This document shows, in pieces, positions 46,693 through 55,384 of a stretch of DNA of 64,000 nt (its first letter is position 1; each line of letters starts with the position of its first letter). The translations under genes and the position numbers were made by a program. The notes under the pieces were generated by a model. That model did no database searches. It was not told where the DNA came from and worked only from the letters and a program-made list of their open reading frames with translations. This DNA comes from Klenkia soli (GTDB lineage: Bacteria > Actinomycetota > Actinomycetes > Mycobacteriales > Geodermatophilaceae), in the NCBI RefSeq assembly GCF_900103975.1, contig NZ_FNIR01000001.1, positions 124,001-188,000 of the forward strand, given 5' to 3'.

Positions 46693-46909
46693 CGCCCATG
46701 CCCCCGGCCACCTGATCGCACGCGGGGCAGTGCCGCGCCACGCTGGCCCAGCTTCTGCGGACCACGCGTGCACTGCTGACGTCCTGTCCGCAGACGGCCT
46801 GGTCGGAATCGACCTCGACGAGGTGACGGATCTTCTCGTCGAACCCTGGGATCGGGTACGGGGGCGGGGTCTCTGCGACGGTCCACACGACGTGCAGCCT
46901 GCCGTACAC
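46685..46909 (-). CDS. Small zinc-ribbon-like protein
   Basis: 74 residues from GTG 46909. IRHLVEVDSDQAVCGQDV...W.SVARHCPACDQVAGG gives a C...CxxC pattern preceded by His, common in small actinobacterial phage and plasmid proteins. It converges on the recombinase with an 8-bp overlap. Function unknown. Confidence 0.5.
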   Translation of the reverse strand: MYGRLHVVWTVAETPPPYPIPGFDEKIRHLVEVDSDQAVCGQDVSSARVVRRSWASVARHCPACDQVAGGMGVS

Positions 46910-46923
46910 GCGCAGGTTCTGTC

Positions 46924-47439
46924 GTGACCGCCGAGGGAACCTGGGTGCCGGCGTTCCCGGGTCAGCGTCCGCCGTTCGAGCCGGGTCACACGCTGTCGAT
47001 GCAGCACGGTGCGTGGTCTCCGCGGCGGGTGGAGCCGCTGGCTGCGGAGATGGTGGCTGTGGTCGAGGACGACCCCACGGTCACCTGGCTGCGTCCGGTC
47101 GACCGGCCGGCACTGTGGGCGTGGGCCCGTGCGGAGGCGCAGGTGCAGCTGCTGACGGAGTACTTGGCGAAGGCGGCTGAGGAGACCGGCGACGGGGTGG
47201 GCGACCTCGACGCGGACCGGGTGCAGTCGGCGTACCTGCTGCTGCACCGGGCTGAGGCGCGGGCGACGACGGGCCGGACTCGTCTGGGGCTCGACGCCCT
47301 GTCGCGGGCCCGCCTGGGGCGCGACACCGCGGCGACGAACGTGGACATGGCCCGGCTGATGGCCGAGCTGGAGCGGCAGGCGAAGGACGGTGCGGCGCCG
47401 ACTCGGGTGCCGCCGGCGACCAGGGGGGGCGAGGCGTGA
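46924..47439 (+). CDS. Probable terminase small subunit
   Basis: 171 residues from GTG 46924. Begins with a Pro-rich FEPGHTLSMQHGAWSPRRVEPLA segment typical of actinophage small terminases, followed by helices. It overlaps the large subunit by 4 bp. It should select viral or element DNA for packaging. The call rests largely on the neighbour. Confidence 0.7.
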   Translation: MTAEGTWVPAFPGQRPPFEPGHTLSMQHGAWSPRRVEPLAAEMVAVVEDDPTVTWLRPVDRPALWAWARAEAQVQLLTEYLAKAAEETGDGVGDLDADRVQSAYLLLHRAEARATTGRTRLGLDALSRARLGRDTAATNVDMARLMAELERQAKDGAAPTRVPPATRGGEA

Positions 47440-48950
47440 CGCTGGCTGGTGGGTTGACGCGACAGGACGTGGAGCGGGCGCAGGAGGACCCGGTGGTCTT
47501 CGCCGAGGTGATGATCGGAGACCCGTTGTTCGCTCATCAGGTGGAGGTCGTCCGTTCGGAGGCGCGGTACCGCGTGATCTGCGCCGGTCGGCGGGCCGGG
47601 AAGTCGCACCTGTATGCGGTGTTGGCGCTGCACCGAGCGTTCTCGCGGAGCGGGTCGCGGGTGTTGATCGTGTCGGCTGGTGAGACGGCCGCGAAGCGAC
47701 TGTTCGCCGAGGTGGCTTCGATGGCGAAGCGGCCCCTGTTGGGCGGGTCGGCGGTGGACGAGACGACGTCGACGCTGGTGCTGTCGAACGGGTCGCGGGT
47801 GGAGTGCGTGCCGGCGTCGCAGAAGGCGGTGCGGTCAGCCGAGGCTGACCTGCTGATCGTGGACGAGGCTGGGTGGGTCGGACAGGACGTGTGGGAGGCG
47901 GCCGAGCCGATCATCGCCGCGCGCCCCGGGTCGCGGGTGCTGCTGGCGTCCACGCCGTGGGAGCCGGTTCCAGGGCACTTCTTCCGGCAGATGTGGCGGT
48001 CTGGGATGGACGCGCCGACTCAGTGGCTGGAGTCATGGCACTGGCCGTCGTCGGTGTCTCCGCTGTTCGATGCCGCTTGGTTGCAGTGGAAGAAGGAGAC
48101 CTCCTCGCCCGACTACTACCAGCGGGAGTACCTGGCCGAGTGGACGGAGTCGGGAGGGTCCTACTTCCCTGCACAGGAGCTGATGGCGGCGGTGGCGGAC
48201 TACCGCCAGCTGCCCCCGGACGAGGCTCGGGGGGCGCTCGCAGTGGCGGGCGTGGACTGGGGGTTCCGCCGAGACGCGAACGCGCTGGTGCTGGTGTCCG
48301 CGCTGGACGACGGGGACCTCAACCTCGCCCGCTTCCCCGACGAGCCGGTGTTCTACATCCCGTTCCTGGAGGAGGCGTTCCACAAGCCCTACGCCGACTT
48401 CATCGAGCGGGTCGTCGAGGTCGGGGACCCCACGCCGCACTGGGGTCAGGGGCAGCAGGGGTACACGCTGCGGTGGCTCCTGGCCGAGGAGAACGGTGTC
48501 GGCGAGCCGGCGGTGCAGCAGCTCCGCCAGCGGGCCAGGGCCCGCTGGGGCCGCTCGACGGGCATCCGCGGGGTGTGGACGACGAACCGGCTCAAGGCCA
48601 ACGGCTACGGGGCGCTGCGGCTGCTCATCCAGCAGGGCCGCATGGTGCTCCCCCGGCATCCGGAGCTGCTCAAGCAGCTCCACGCCCTCACGACGGAGAT
48701 GCTGCCTGGGGGCGGAATGCGCATTGCGGTGCCGGACAACGTGGGCCACGACGACCTGGCCGACGCGCTGATGCAGGCGATGGCGTCGGTGCGGACGAAC
48801 CCGATCGGTCGGTGGACGGACCGGTCGGAGAGTCTCGGTGAGGTGGTCTCGACGACGGGCGGGGTGCTGCTGCGCAACCGGCCGGTGCCGCTGTGGCGAC
48901 CGGAGGCGTTCACGGCGCCGCGGGCTGGAGACGCGTCAGACGACTGGTGA
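47436..48950 (+). CDS. Terminase large subunit
   Basis: 504 residues from GTG 47436. ATPase: Walker A CAGRRAGKS, Walker B LLIVDEAG, coupling motif LLASTPW. Nuclease: AGVDWGFRRDANALVLV (metal Asp), and late DNVGHDDLADALMQA. Complete motor and nuclease domains suggest it is functional. It packages DNA into a procapsid, yet no capsid gene is present in the element. Confidence 0.9.
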   Translation: MTLAGGLTRQDVERAQEDPVVFAEVMIGDPLFAHQVEVVRSEARYRVICAGRRAGKSHLYAVLALHRAFSRSGSRVLIVSAGETAAKRLFAEVASMAKRPLLGGSAVDETTSTLVLSNGSRVECVPASQKAVRSAEADLLIVDEAGWVGQDVWEAAEPIIAARPGSRVLLASTPWEPVPGHFFRQMWRSGMDAPTQWLESWHWPSSVSPLFDAAWLQWKKETSSPDYYQREYLAEWTESGGSYFPAQELMAAVADYRQLPPDEARGALAVAGVDWGFRRDANALVLVSALDDGDLNLARFPDEPVFYIPFLEEAFHKPYADFIERVVEVGDPTPHWGQGQQGYTLRWLLAEENGVGEPAVQQLRQRARARWGRSTGIRGVWTTNRLKANGYGALRLLIQQGRMVLPRHPELLKQLHALTTEMLPGGGMRIAVPDNVGHDDLADALMQAMASVRTNPIGRWTDRSESLGEVVSTTGGVLLRNRPVPLWRPEAFTAPRAGDASDDW

Positions 48951-49058
48951 TGCCATGGGAGGAGCCGGACCGGTATCGTTCCTGAACGGCCGCCAGGGGG
49001 GTGTGCCGGTCGCGGTACCGCTCTTGGTGGCCCGGCACGGGGTTCATCGGAGTGCAGC

Positions 49059-49841
49059 TTGTCCGTCGGGAGCAAGACCGTCATCGCGGTGCGCTCGACG
49101 GCTGCGGTGGTCGCCGCCGTGGGCGTGGTCGGAACAAGTGCGCAGCAGGCTGGCGTGTGGGACGACCCACCCGTCGGATTGCTCTGGACGTGCATCGTGT
49201 CGCCGGCGGCCGTAGCCATCGGAGAGCAGATCCGAGGCATCGTGAAGGAGCGCAAGTCTGGCTCCCGCGAGGAACGGCAGCAGGCTGTCGACCTGGCCCT
49301 CACCCAGGCAGTCCTGCGCATCCACGATGCGACGGGGTTCGACAAGTACGACATCGGTGTCAGCGTCTGGCGGGTGCGCAGTCCTCGTCTGCGCTGGCTC
49401 ACAGGCGGGCACGGTTCACTCCAGCGCGTGGGCCGCCGCCGGTTCAACCCTCGCCCTACGCCCAGTGACATCACGTGGACGAGGGGCAAGGGGGTTATCG
49501 GGCTCTGCTGGGAGGGGCAGGACGAGCTCCACAAGGACCTCCGCCCGGCGTGCAAGAAGTACCCGAATGGCGCGTGCACGGAGACGCGCTGGCAGTCCGT
49601 GAGTCCCGACCTGCGCATGGGTATGTCGCTGGAGGAGTTCCGCATGATGATCGGGAAGTACGGGGAGGTGCTCGCGATGCCGATCAAGTCGGCGAAGGGA
49701 ACTTTTCTCGGGTGCGTCGCAGTTGACGTTCCCATCGAGGCGTGCAACCCGGATGATGTGGCGAAGCTCGGGACGACCGCCGTCAGGAACATCGCAGCCG
49801 CTACCGCGGACGTGATGCAGGAGGTTTTCGGGGATGCGTAA
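49059..49841 (+). CDS. Membrane-anchored GAF-like protein of unknown function
   Basis: 260 residues from TTG 49059, with GGAG six bases upstream. Two N-terminal hydrophobic segments (about 8-25 and 38-55), a basic stretch, then a soluble domain (75-255) whose order of strands (GKGVIGLCWEGQDE..., GEVLAMPIKSAKGTFLGCVAVDVP) looks GAF-like. It occupies the place where a portal gene normally follows terminase. Possibly cargo (defence or signalling). Confidence 0.55.
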   Translation: MSVGSKTVIAVRSTAAVVAAVGVVGTSAQQAGVWDDPPVGLLWTCIVSPAAVAIGEQIRGIVKERKSGSREERQQAVDLALTQAVLRIHDATGFDKYDIGVSVWRVRSPRLRWLTGGHGSLQRVGRRRFNPRPTPSDITWTRGKGVIGLCWEGQDELHKDLRPACKKYPNGACTETRWQSVSPDLRMGMSLEEFRMMIGKYGEVLAMPIKSAKGTFLGCVAVDVPIEACNPDDVAKLGTTAVRNIAAATADVMQEVFGDA

Positions 49842-49871
49842 AGCAGGCCCGAACGAGGTAGGAGGTGCTAC

Positions 49872-50057
49872 GTGAACGCCTCATCGGCAAGCGCAGCCAG
49901 CAGGGGTAGACGCGCACTCGTTCGTCAGTACGGCGAGCAGGGTGCTTCCTACCTCGAGCACCTGCAAGAGGTGACCGGCAACAACCGCTACTTGCAGTCG
50001 GCGATCGACAAGGTTCAGCAGCGCGCCGAGGAACGGGACGACAAGAAGCGCGACTAG
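49872..50057 (+). CDS. Small charged protein, partner of the GAF-like gene
   Basis: 61 residues from GTG 49872 with GGAGG six bases upstream. Helical, LEHLQEVTGNNRYLQSAIDKVQQRAEERDDKKRD. It follows the GAF-like gene by 30 bp and precedes a strong terminator, so the two form one unit. No family recognised. Confidence 0.55.
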   Translation: MNASSASAASRGRRALVRQYGEQGASYLEHLQEVTGNNRYLQSAIDKVQQRAEERDDKKRD

Positions 50058-50072
50058 ACGATCTTCACGACC

Positions 50073-50108
50073 AGAACGCCCCACACCGTTACCGGTGTGG
50101 GGCGTTCT
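50073..50108. terminator. Perfect 16-bp hairpin terminator
   Basis: AGAACGCCCCACACCG (50073-50088) and CGGTGTGGGGCGTTCT (50093-50108) with TTAC loop, followed by TTG. It closes the terminase/GAF block 15 bp after the small gene. Confidence 0.8.
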
Positions 50109-50182
50109 TGCGTTGCAGACCCCCTGACCTGCACTTTGTTGAACTAGCGAACGGCTGACACCCCGCCCACGACCGTGGATGC

Positions 50183-50368
50183 GTGACCTCCCGAGAAGCC
50201 GCTGCGCTCCTGCGGACGACTCCAGGAGCGGTGCGCGCCCGTGCTCGTCGCGGGTCCCTGCCGGGCGCCTACCGGGTGGGGCGGGACTGGCATGTCCCGC
50301 TGTCCACGGTGGTCGCGGTCATGGCCCAGTCGAGCACCACCCAGCCCAGGAGGACCCGAGCAGCATGA
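50183..50368 (+). CDS. Small helix-turn-helix protein
   Basis: 61 residues from GTG 50183. VTSREAAALLRTTPGAVRARARRGSLPGAYRVGRDWHVP has the MerR/excisionase-type DNA-binding helix with wing, like many phage Xis or small regulators. It starts the right-hand operon of the element and overlaps the next gene by 4 bp. Confidence 0.7.
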   Translation: MTSREAAALLRTTPGAVRARARRGSLPGAYRVGRDWHVPLSTVVAVMAQSSTTQPRRTRAA

Positions 50369-50553
50369 CGCCAGCCCAGTGGAAGACGGCCCACGCCGCC
50401 AACCTCACCGCCGCCCTGAACGATCTGAACACGGTGCCGGACACCGAGCACGCGTTCACCGCGGCCGCCCGCAGCAACACGATGGGCACGACCGTGAACA
50501 GGTTCGCGTCCTGCGGCCGTGACCTGGTCACCGAGCTCGGGAAGGTGACCTGA
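50365..50553 (+). CDS. Small hypothetical protein
   Basis: 62 residues from ATG 50365, AGGAGG upstream. MTPAQWKTAHAANLTAALNDLN... is helical; no family seen. Stop and next start overlap (TGATG). Confidence 0.5.
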   Translation: MTPAQWKTAHAANLTAALNDLNTVPDTEHAFTAAARSNTMGTTVNRFASCGRDLVTELGKVT

Positions 50554-51176
50554 TGCTCTCGTGGTCGGCCATCTACGGACGGCTGGGCGCCGACCGCCGC
50601 CGCGACCTGGACCTGGTCGAGCAGGAGGCGCGCAACGCGGAGACCGAGGTCGCCGACCTGGAGAACGCGGTCCGCCGTGGCGACGACGTCGAACCGGGGC
50701 AGGTCGAAGCTGCCGAGGCTCGGGGGCGGCACGTCCGGTTGCGCCTGGATGGGGTGGCCGCGAAGCACGACCGTGTGCTCCACGAGGCGCAGATGGGGTG
50801 GGCGCGCGAGGTGCACGCAGCTGCAACCGCCCTCGACGACGAGGTGGTCTTCGGTGCCGTGGATGGCGTGGCCGAGGCCCTCGCGCTGCTGATCAAGGTG
50901 GTGCCCGACTGGAACGAGCGGTTCACGGTCGTGCTCGACGCCGCGCGCCAGGTTCCGGCCGAGCTCGGGGTCGACGTCGGCGAGGTACACGGCGCCCTGC
51001 GCATCGAGGGGCGCAGCAAGCGGCGCGTGGACCTCAGTCAGCTCGTCCACCAGGCCCTCTACGACGCAGTCGGCGGCGACCTGACCCGCCTGGCAGGCAG
51101 CGAGTTCCAGAACAAGGCGCAGGCCGCGCACAACACGCGGCTCACCTTCAAGGACAGCGCCCGAGCGGGCATCTGA
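50553..51176 (+). CDS. Hypothetical coiled-coil protein
   Basis: 207 residues from ATG 50553. A strongly charged helix at 14-70 (LDLVEQEARNAETEVADLENAV...) then a helical C-terminal half. No capsid, protease or connector motif is visible; a scaffold-like role is conceivable but unproven. It overlaps its neighbours by 1 bp. Confidence 0.5.
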   Translation: MLSWSAIYGRLGADRRRDLDLVEQEARNAETEVADLENAVRRGDDVEPGQVEAAEARGRHVRLRLDGVAAKHDRVLHEAQMGWAREVHAAATALDDEVVFGAVDGVAEALALLIKVVPDWNERFTVVLDAARQVPAELGVDVGEVHGALRIEGRSKRRVDLSQLVHQALYDAVGGDLTRLAGSEFQNKAQAAHNTRLTFKDSARAGI

Positions 51177-51334
51177 TGACCGACCTCACCCGGAAGCAGA
51201 TCGAGGACATGTCGACCGAGGAGCGGCAGAAGCGGCTCCCCGAGATCAACGAGTGGGCCAAGACCTACCGCGGTGAGCCGGGCCACAAGCTGCACCTCAC
51301 CCCGGAGCAGGTCAACCCCGGCCGGTCGTCGTGA
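51176..51334 (+). CDS. Small hypothetical protein before tape measure
   Basis: 52 residues from ATG 51176: charged helix (LTRKQIEDMSTEERQKRLPEINEW) and a Pro-rich end. Overlaps the next start by 4 bp. Function unknown. Confidence 0.45.
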   Translation: MTDLTRKQIEDMSTEERQKRLPEINEWAKTYRGEPGHKLHLTPEQVNPGRSS

Positions 51335-51621
51335 TCGTCCGACCCTGGGCGCCGGAGTTCGAGGTGCCCGACGAGGTGCCGGCGGCCGCCCTGGGCCCGC
51401 TGGAGGTCATCCACCAGCAGGCGCGGATGGGGCAGGAGTGCACCACACAGCAGGAGGTGGACCTCCTGCTGTCCGTGTTCACCCCCCGCCAGTACCGCGC
51501 CATCCGCTGGCACGGCGAGCACGGCATGCAGCACGTCATCCGGCAGCTCATCCACGGCTGGGGCGAGGCCCACCGCGGTGCGCCCGGTCCATGGATCGAG
51601 GAGCCCATCTCATGCCGATGA
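51331..51621 (+). CDS. Possible tail-assembly-chaperone-like protein
   Basis: 96 residues from GTG 51331. LEVIHQQARMGQECTTQQEVDLLLSVFTPRQYRAIRWHGEHG is helical. It directly precedes and overlaps the tape-measure gene, the position of tail assembly chaperones in siphophages. No slippery frameshift site was evident, so the role is only positional. Confidence 0.4.
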   Translation: MIVRPWAPEFEVPDEVPAAALGPLEVIHQQARMGQECTTQQEVDLLLSVFTPRQYRAIRWHGEHGMQHVIRQLIHGWGEAHRGAPGPWIEEPISCR

Positions 51622-53972
51622 CCGTCGCGGAGCTGCGCGCAACGTACGCGGTCGACGAGTCCCCGCTGGAGCGGTCCCTGCGGAACCTGGCCTCGATGGC
51701 GGGCCCGGCCGGCATGGAAGCTGGCCGCGAGCTGGGCCAGGGCTGGGCGCGCGGCGCTGACAGCGAGGTCCGATCGTCCCGCGGCGACTTCGAGGGCGCC
51801 GGGGAGAACGCCGCCGGGGGCGTGTCGACGGGCTTCGACAACGGCTCGAAGGGCTGGGCGGCCAGCATGGGCGCCAAGGCGGCCGGGATCGCGGTGCTGG
51901 TTGGCGCGACGTTCGTGTCCGGGTTCATGGACGCGATGGAGGCCGACCAGCTCAGCGACCGAACCGCGGCCGCGCTCGCCCTCACCGGCCCGCAGGCCGA
52001 GGTCGCGGGTGAGGTCGCGGGCAACCTGTTCGCCGGCGCCTACACCGACTCGATGGGGGCGGCGAACGAGGCCGTCGAGGCAGTGATGTCCTCGATCTCG
52101 GGGATGCGTGACGCCAGCGAAGCGGACCTCACCGACATCTCCGGCGCGGCCCTGAACCTGTCCCGCACGTTCGGGGTGGACGTCCAGCGGTCCGCGCAGG
52201 TCGCCGGCCAGATGATCACCAACGGTCTCGCCGGGGACGGCATCGAGGCGTTCGACCTGCTGGTGGGCGCGTCGCAGAAGGTGCCGGCAGCGATCCGGGA
52301 CGACCTGTTCGACGCCACCGACGAGTACGGCCAATTCTTCGCCACCCTGGGGTTCACCGGTGAGCAGGCGATGGACCTGCTGGTGGGTGCCTCCGAGCAG
52401 GGCATGTACGGCATCGACAAGCTCGGCGACTCCATGAAGGAGCTCGGCATCCGGGTGACCACCATGGACGCCAACGCGATCACGGCGTTCGACTCCATGG
52501 GCCTCAACGCGCAGGACATGGCCAACCGCATGCTCGCCGGTGGCGGCACCGCGCAGCAGGCCACCCAGCAGATCGTCGACGGGCTGCTGTCCATGACTGA
52601 CCCGGCTGCGCAGGCTCAGGCGGCTGTGCAGCTGTTCGGCACCCCGCTGGAAGACCTCAACACCGGCGAGATCCCGGCGTTCCTCCAGTCCCTCCAGGAC
52701 GCGGGAGGCGGGATGGAGGGGTTCGCCGGGTCAACCGGCCGCCTCGGCGACCAGCTTAACGACAACGCCACCGCCAGGTTCAACGCCTTCAAGCAGGCCG
52801 CCCAGCAGGCGTTCGTCGAGTTCATCGGCGATCGCCTTCTCCCCATGCTCGAAGACTTCGTCGGCTGGCTGCGCTCGACGTTCGGGCCCGCGTTCGACGA
52901 GATCAAGAACGTCTTCTCCGCGGTCGCCGAAGCGTTCTCCAGCGACGGGGAGAAGGCCGGCGGCGCCATCGGCCGCATCCAGGAGGTCGTGCAGGCCGTC
53001 ATCGACTTCGTCGGCCCCGCCTTCGAGACCCTCAAGTCGATCTTCTCCACCGTCGTCGAGGTCATCGTCGGCCTCTGGGACACCTTCGGCGACACGATCC
53101 TCGGCTACTGGTCCAGCACGGTGGAGAACCTCGGCACCGTCTTTCAAGGCGCGCTGGACATCATCCAGGGCATCCTGGACGTCTTCATCGGCCTGTTCAC
53201 TGGCGACTGGTCGCAGGTGTGGGACGGCGTCAAGGGCATCTTCTCCGGCGCCTGGGACGTCATCACCGGCGCCTTCCAGCAGGCCCTCAACTTCATGGGC
53301 ACCCTCGCCTCCATCGGGCTGACCGCCCTGTCGGCGCTGATGTCCTCGGTCTGGGACGGCATCAAGAGCGCAGCATCGTCGGCCTGGGAATCCATCCGAG
53401 GCGCGGTGTCCACCGCCTGGACCAACATGGTCGGCGCGGTGTCCACCGGCGTCACCAACGCCGTGGAGTGGGTGCGCGGCCTGCCGTCGCGGATGTTGTC
53501 CGCCCTGGGGAACTTGGGGTCCCTGCTCGCCTCGGCCGGCACCGACCTGCTCCATGGTCTGTGGAAGGGCATCCAGGACGCGAAGAGCTGGCTCCTGCGG
53601 AAGGTCGGCGACTTCTTCGGGGACCTCCTGCCAGGCTGGGTGCGCGACATCCTCGGCATTGCCTCACCGTCGAAGGTGTTCGCCGAGATGGGGCACTTCC
53701 TGATGCTGGGGTTGGCTCAGGGCATCGACGGCAGTGCGAGCGAGGCCGCCGCTGCAGCAGCCCGGGCCGCCGCGGCTGTCACGTTGGCCGGTTCGACCAC
53801 GATGACCCCCGCGTCGCTCGCGGCGATGGGCAACCAGTCCGCGCAGGCGTCCCTGATGGGCGGCGGCACCGGCGGCCACACGGTCAACATCGGCTCCATC
53901 GAGACGATGGAGGCGATCGACGCAGCTGACCTGTCGCAGAAGCTCGTGGTCGAGATGCGGACCCGCGGCTGA
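51612..53972 (+). CDS. Phage tape measure protein
   Basis: 786 residues from ATG 51612. TMP_core region around 90-370 (MGAANEAVEAVMSSISGM..., LGFTGEQAMDLLVGASEQG), a long hydrophobic and Trp-rich central part (about 430-650, repeats such as VWDGIKSAASSAWESIRGAV), and the C-terminal SPSKVFAEMGHFLMLGLAQGI box. It sets tail length in siphophages. It is the only tail gene present. Confidence 0.85.
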   Translation: MPMTVAELRATYAVDESPLERSLRNLASMAGPAGMEAGRELGQGWARGADSEVRSSRGDFEGAGENAAGGVSTGFDNGSKGWAASMGAKAAGIAVLVGATFVSGFMDAMEADQLSDRTAAALALTGPQAEVAGEVAGNLFAGAYTDSMGAANEAVEAVMSSISGMRDASEADLTDISGAALNLSRTFGVDVQRSAQVAGQMITNGLAGDGIEAFDLLVGASQKVPAAIRDDLFDATDEYGQFFATLGFTGEQAMDLLVGASEQGMYGIDKLGDSMKELGIRVTTMDANAITAFDSMGLNAQDMANRMLAGGGTAQQATQQIVDGLLSMTDPAAQAQAAVQLFGTPLEDLNTGEIPAFLQSLQDAGGGMEGFAGSTGRLGDQLNDNATARFNAFKQAAQQAFVEFIGDRLLPMLEDFVGWLRSTFGPAFDEIKNVFSAVAEAFSSDGEKAGGAIGRIQEVVQAVIDFVGPAFETLKSIFSTVVEVIVGLWDTFGDTILGYWSSTVENLGTVFQGALDIIQGILDVFIGLFTGDWSQVWDGVKGIFSGAWDVITGAFQQALNFMGTLASIGLTALSALMSSVWDGIKSAASSAWESIRGAVSTAWTNMVGAVSTGVTNAVEWVRGLPSRMLSALGNLGSLLASAGTDLLHGLWKGIQDAKSWLLRKVGDFFGDLLPGWVRDILGIASPSKVFAEMGHFLMLGLAQGIDGSASEAAAAAARAAAAVTLAGSTTMTPASLAAMGNQSAQASLMGGGTGGHTVNIGSIETMEAIDAADLSQKLVVEMRTRG

Positions 53973-54499
53973 TGACAGCAGCTCTGCCGCTCAGGCCACC
54001 GGACTGGACCACCGACGGCCTGTGCCTCGGCGTCGGTGCCGGCGCGCGGGACCTGTGGCACATCAAGGGCCAGGAGGAGCGTGCCCGCGCCATCTGCGCC
54101 ACCTGCCCCGTCCGCTACGACTGCGCCCTCCTCGCGCTCACCGAGACCATCGACAGCGGCGTGTGGGGTGGGCTGACGGTGCAGGACCGCAAGGTCCTGG
54201 CCCGCGAGTACGGCTTCGAGCCGCCGGGCGCCCCGCCGCACGGCTCACGTGCCCGGTACGTGCATCGGGACTCGCCCTGCCGACCGGCACTGACGGGCAG
54301 GCCCTGCCCGTCACCGTTCACGTGCCGTGACGCGCACAGCAGGTGGGCCAAGGAGCGCCGGGCGAACGGGGCCTGGGTGCGCAGTCCGGACCGGTCGCGG
54401 GAGGTTGCGCCGGTCACGGTCACCCGAGTGCACCGCCCGGTGGTCCTCATCCGAGCGCAGGTGCGCCGCGCCAAGGCCACTGGCCGACGACGCCGGTAG
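53972..54499 (+). CDS. WhiB-family iron-sulfur regulator, element-encoded
   Basis: 175 residues from ATG 53972 (1-bp overlap with tape measure stop). Four cluster ligands Cys18, Cys42, Cys45, Cys51 (CxxC and CxxxxxC) and the GVWGGLT turn are intact. Beyond residue 85 it has an unusual Cys-rich extension (DSPCRPALTGRPCPSPFTCRDAHS) and basic tail. Phage WhiB proteins such as WhiBTM4 modify host WhiB2 control. It may alter host or prophage transcription. Confidence 0.87.
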   Translation: MTAALPLRPPDWTTDGLCLGVGAGARDLWHIKGQEERARAICATCPVRYDCALLALTETIDSGVWGGLTVQDRKVLAREYGFEPPGAPPHGSRARYVHRDSPCRPALTGRPCPSPFTCRDAHSRWAKERRANGAWVRSPDRSREVAPVTVTRVHRPVVLIRAQVRRAKATGRRRR

Positions 54500-54603
54500 G
54501 GCCCTCGATGCGTGCACTGCGGCCAACAGGTGGCGTGCTGCGCATCCGACACTGGCAGCGCGTCTCGCAGGGTTGTGTCGGACCCCCTCGCTAGCGTCCC
54601 TTC

Positions 54604-55347
54604 ATGCCCCAGTTGCTGGTCCCGGCGGTCCATCTCCGCGATCTACCCAAGGATGAACGTGGCGCGATGGTCCCCGCTGAGGCCGGCTACGACGCCGCTG
54701 GCGTTCCCAACCAGTCCAAGATCAACCCCATCATGAAGTTGATCTTGCCGGCCTTCCGCGCTTGCCCGGTCTGCGGCTTCGCCATCAAAGCCGAGGACTC
54801 GGTCTACCGGCTGCACGACACCTACAGCCGGCAGGCCACTCGCGAGGAGCTCCGTCGCGACCAGGTGAGCGAGCTCGACATCTTCGGCCACCGCATCTGC
54901 ATGCTGTACAGCGCGATGGTCTGCCCATTCTGGAGGTCATCGAGGAGCAAGTTCGGCAAGGACAGCGCGTTCCACGGCGACGGAAAGCGCGGGCCTACGC
55001 CGAGCCTGATGGGGTTCCGCGACTATGCCGTCCTCGTTGACGCGACTCAGCCAGTAGCCGGACCCACTGCCCAGCAGTTCGTTTTCGTGTGCCGCCAGCT
55101 AGTAGAGGACACCGTCTTCGACGACCCGTTTGAAGCGTTTGCCGATCAGTACGACCGGGACCGCAAGGCGACTGGAGGGTCACTCATCCGCGGCCGTCGT
55201 AGGCACTACGCGCCCGAGCTCGGAGGGGTCAAGCGCCTACAGAAGGACCTGATGCAGGTGCTCGGTTCGCTGCGCACCATTCCTCCGGACGCCATCGTCG
55301 ACCTGGAGGGGCGGGAGATGGGGCTGTTCGGATCCGGCTGGCTGTAG
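54604..55347 (+). CDS. Hypothetical protein with CxxC motif
   Basis: 247 residues from ATG 54604. ACPVCGFAIKAEDSVYRLHDT near residue 60 and RICMLYSAMVCPFW near 100. Base use is clearly less GC-rich than its surroundings, suggesting recent gain. It stands alone after the WhiB gene. I recognise no family. Confidence 0.5.
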   Translation: MPQLLVPAVHLRDLPKDERGAMVPAEAGYDAAGVPNQSKINPIMKLILPAFRACPVCGFAIKAEDSVYRLHDTYSRQATREELRRDQVSELDIFGHRICMLYSAMVCPFWRSSRSKFGKDSAFHGDGKRGPTPSLMGFRDYAVLVDATQPVAGPTAQQFVFVCRQLVEDTVFDDPFEAFADQYDRDRKATGGSLIRGRRRHYAPELGGVKRLQKDLMQVLGSLRTIPPDAIVDLEGREMGLFGSGWL

Positions 55348-55384
55348 GCAGGGGTACCCACCAGACGAGTACCCCTGCCTGCTC

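Noticed and set aside
45728-46927. Open frame beginning with an ATGA overlap after the AAA ATPase
   Set aside because: Despite the attractive start, it runs through the recombinase gene in another frame and its translation is low-complexity; the GGAAC array explains the first part better as non-coding.
49059-51334. Portal or capsid genes
   Set aside because: Read for portal, protease, HK97-type capsid and connector patterns; none seen. Cannot exclude highly diverged versions without profile searches.
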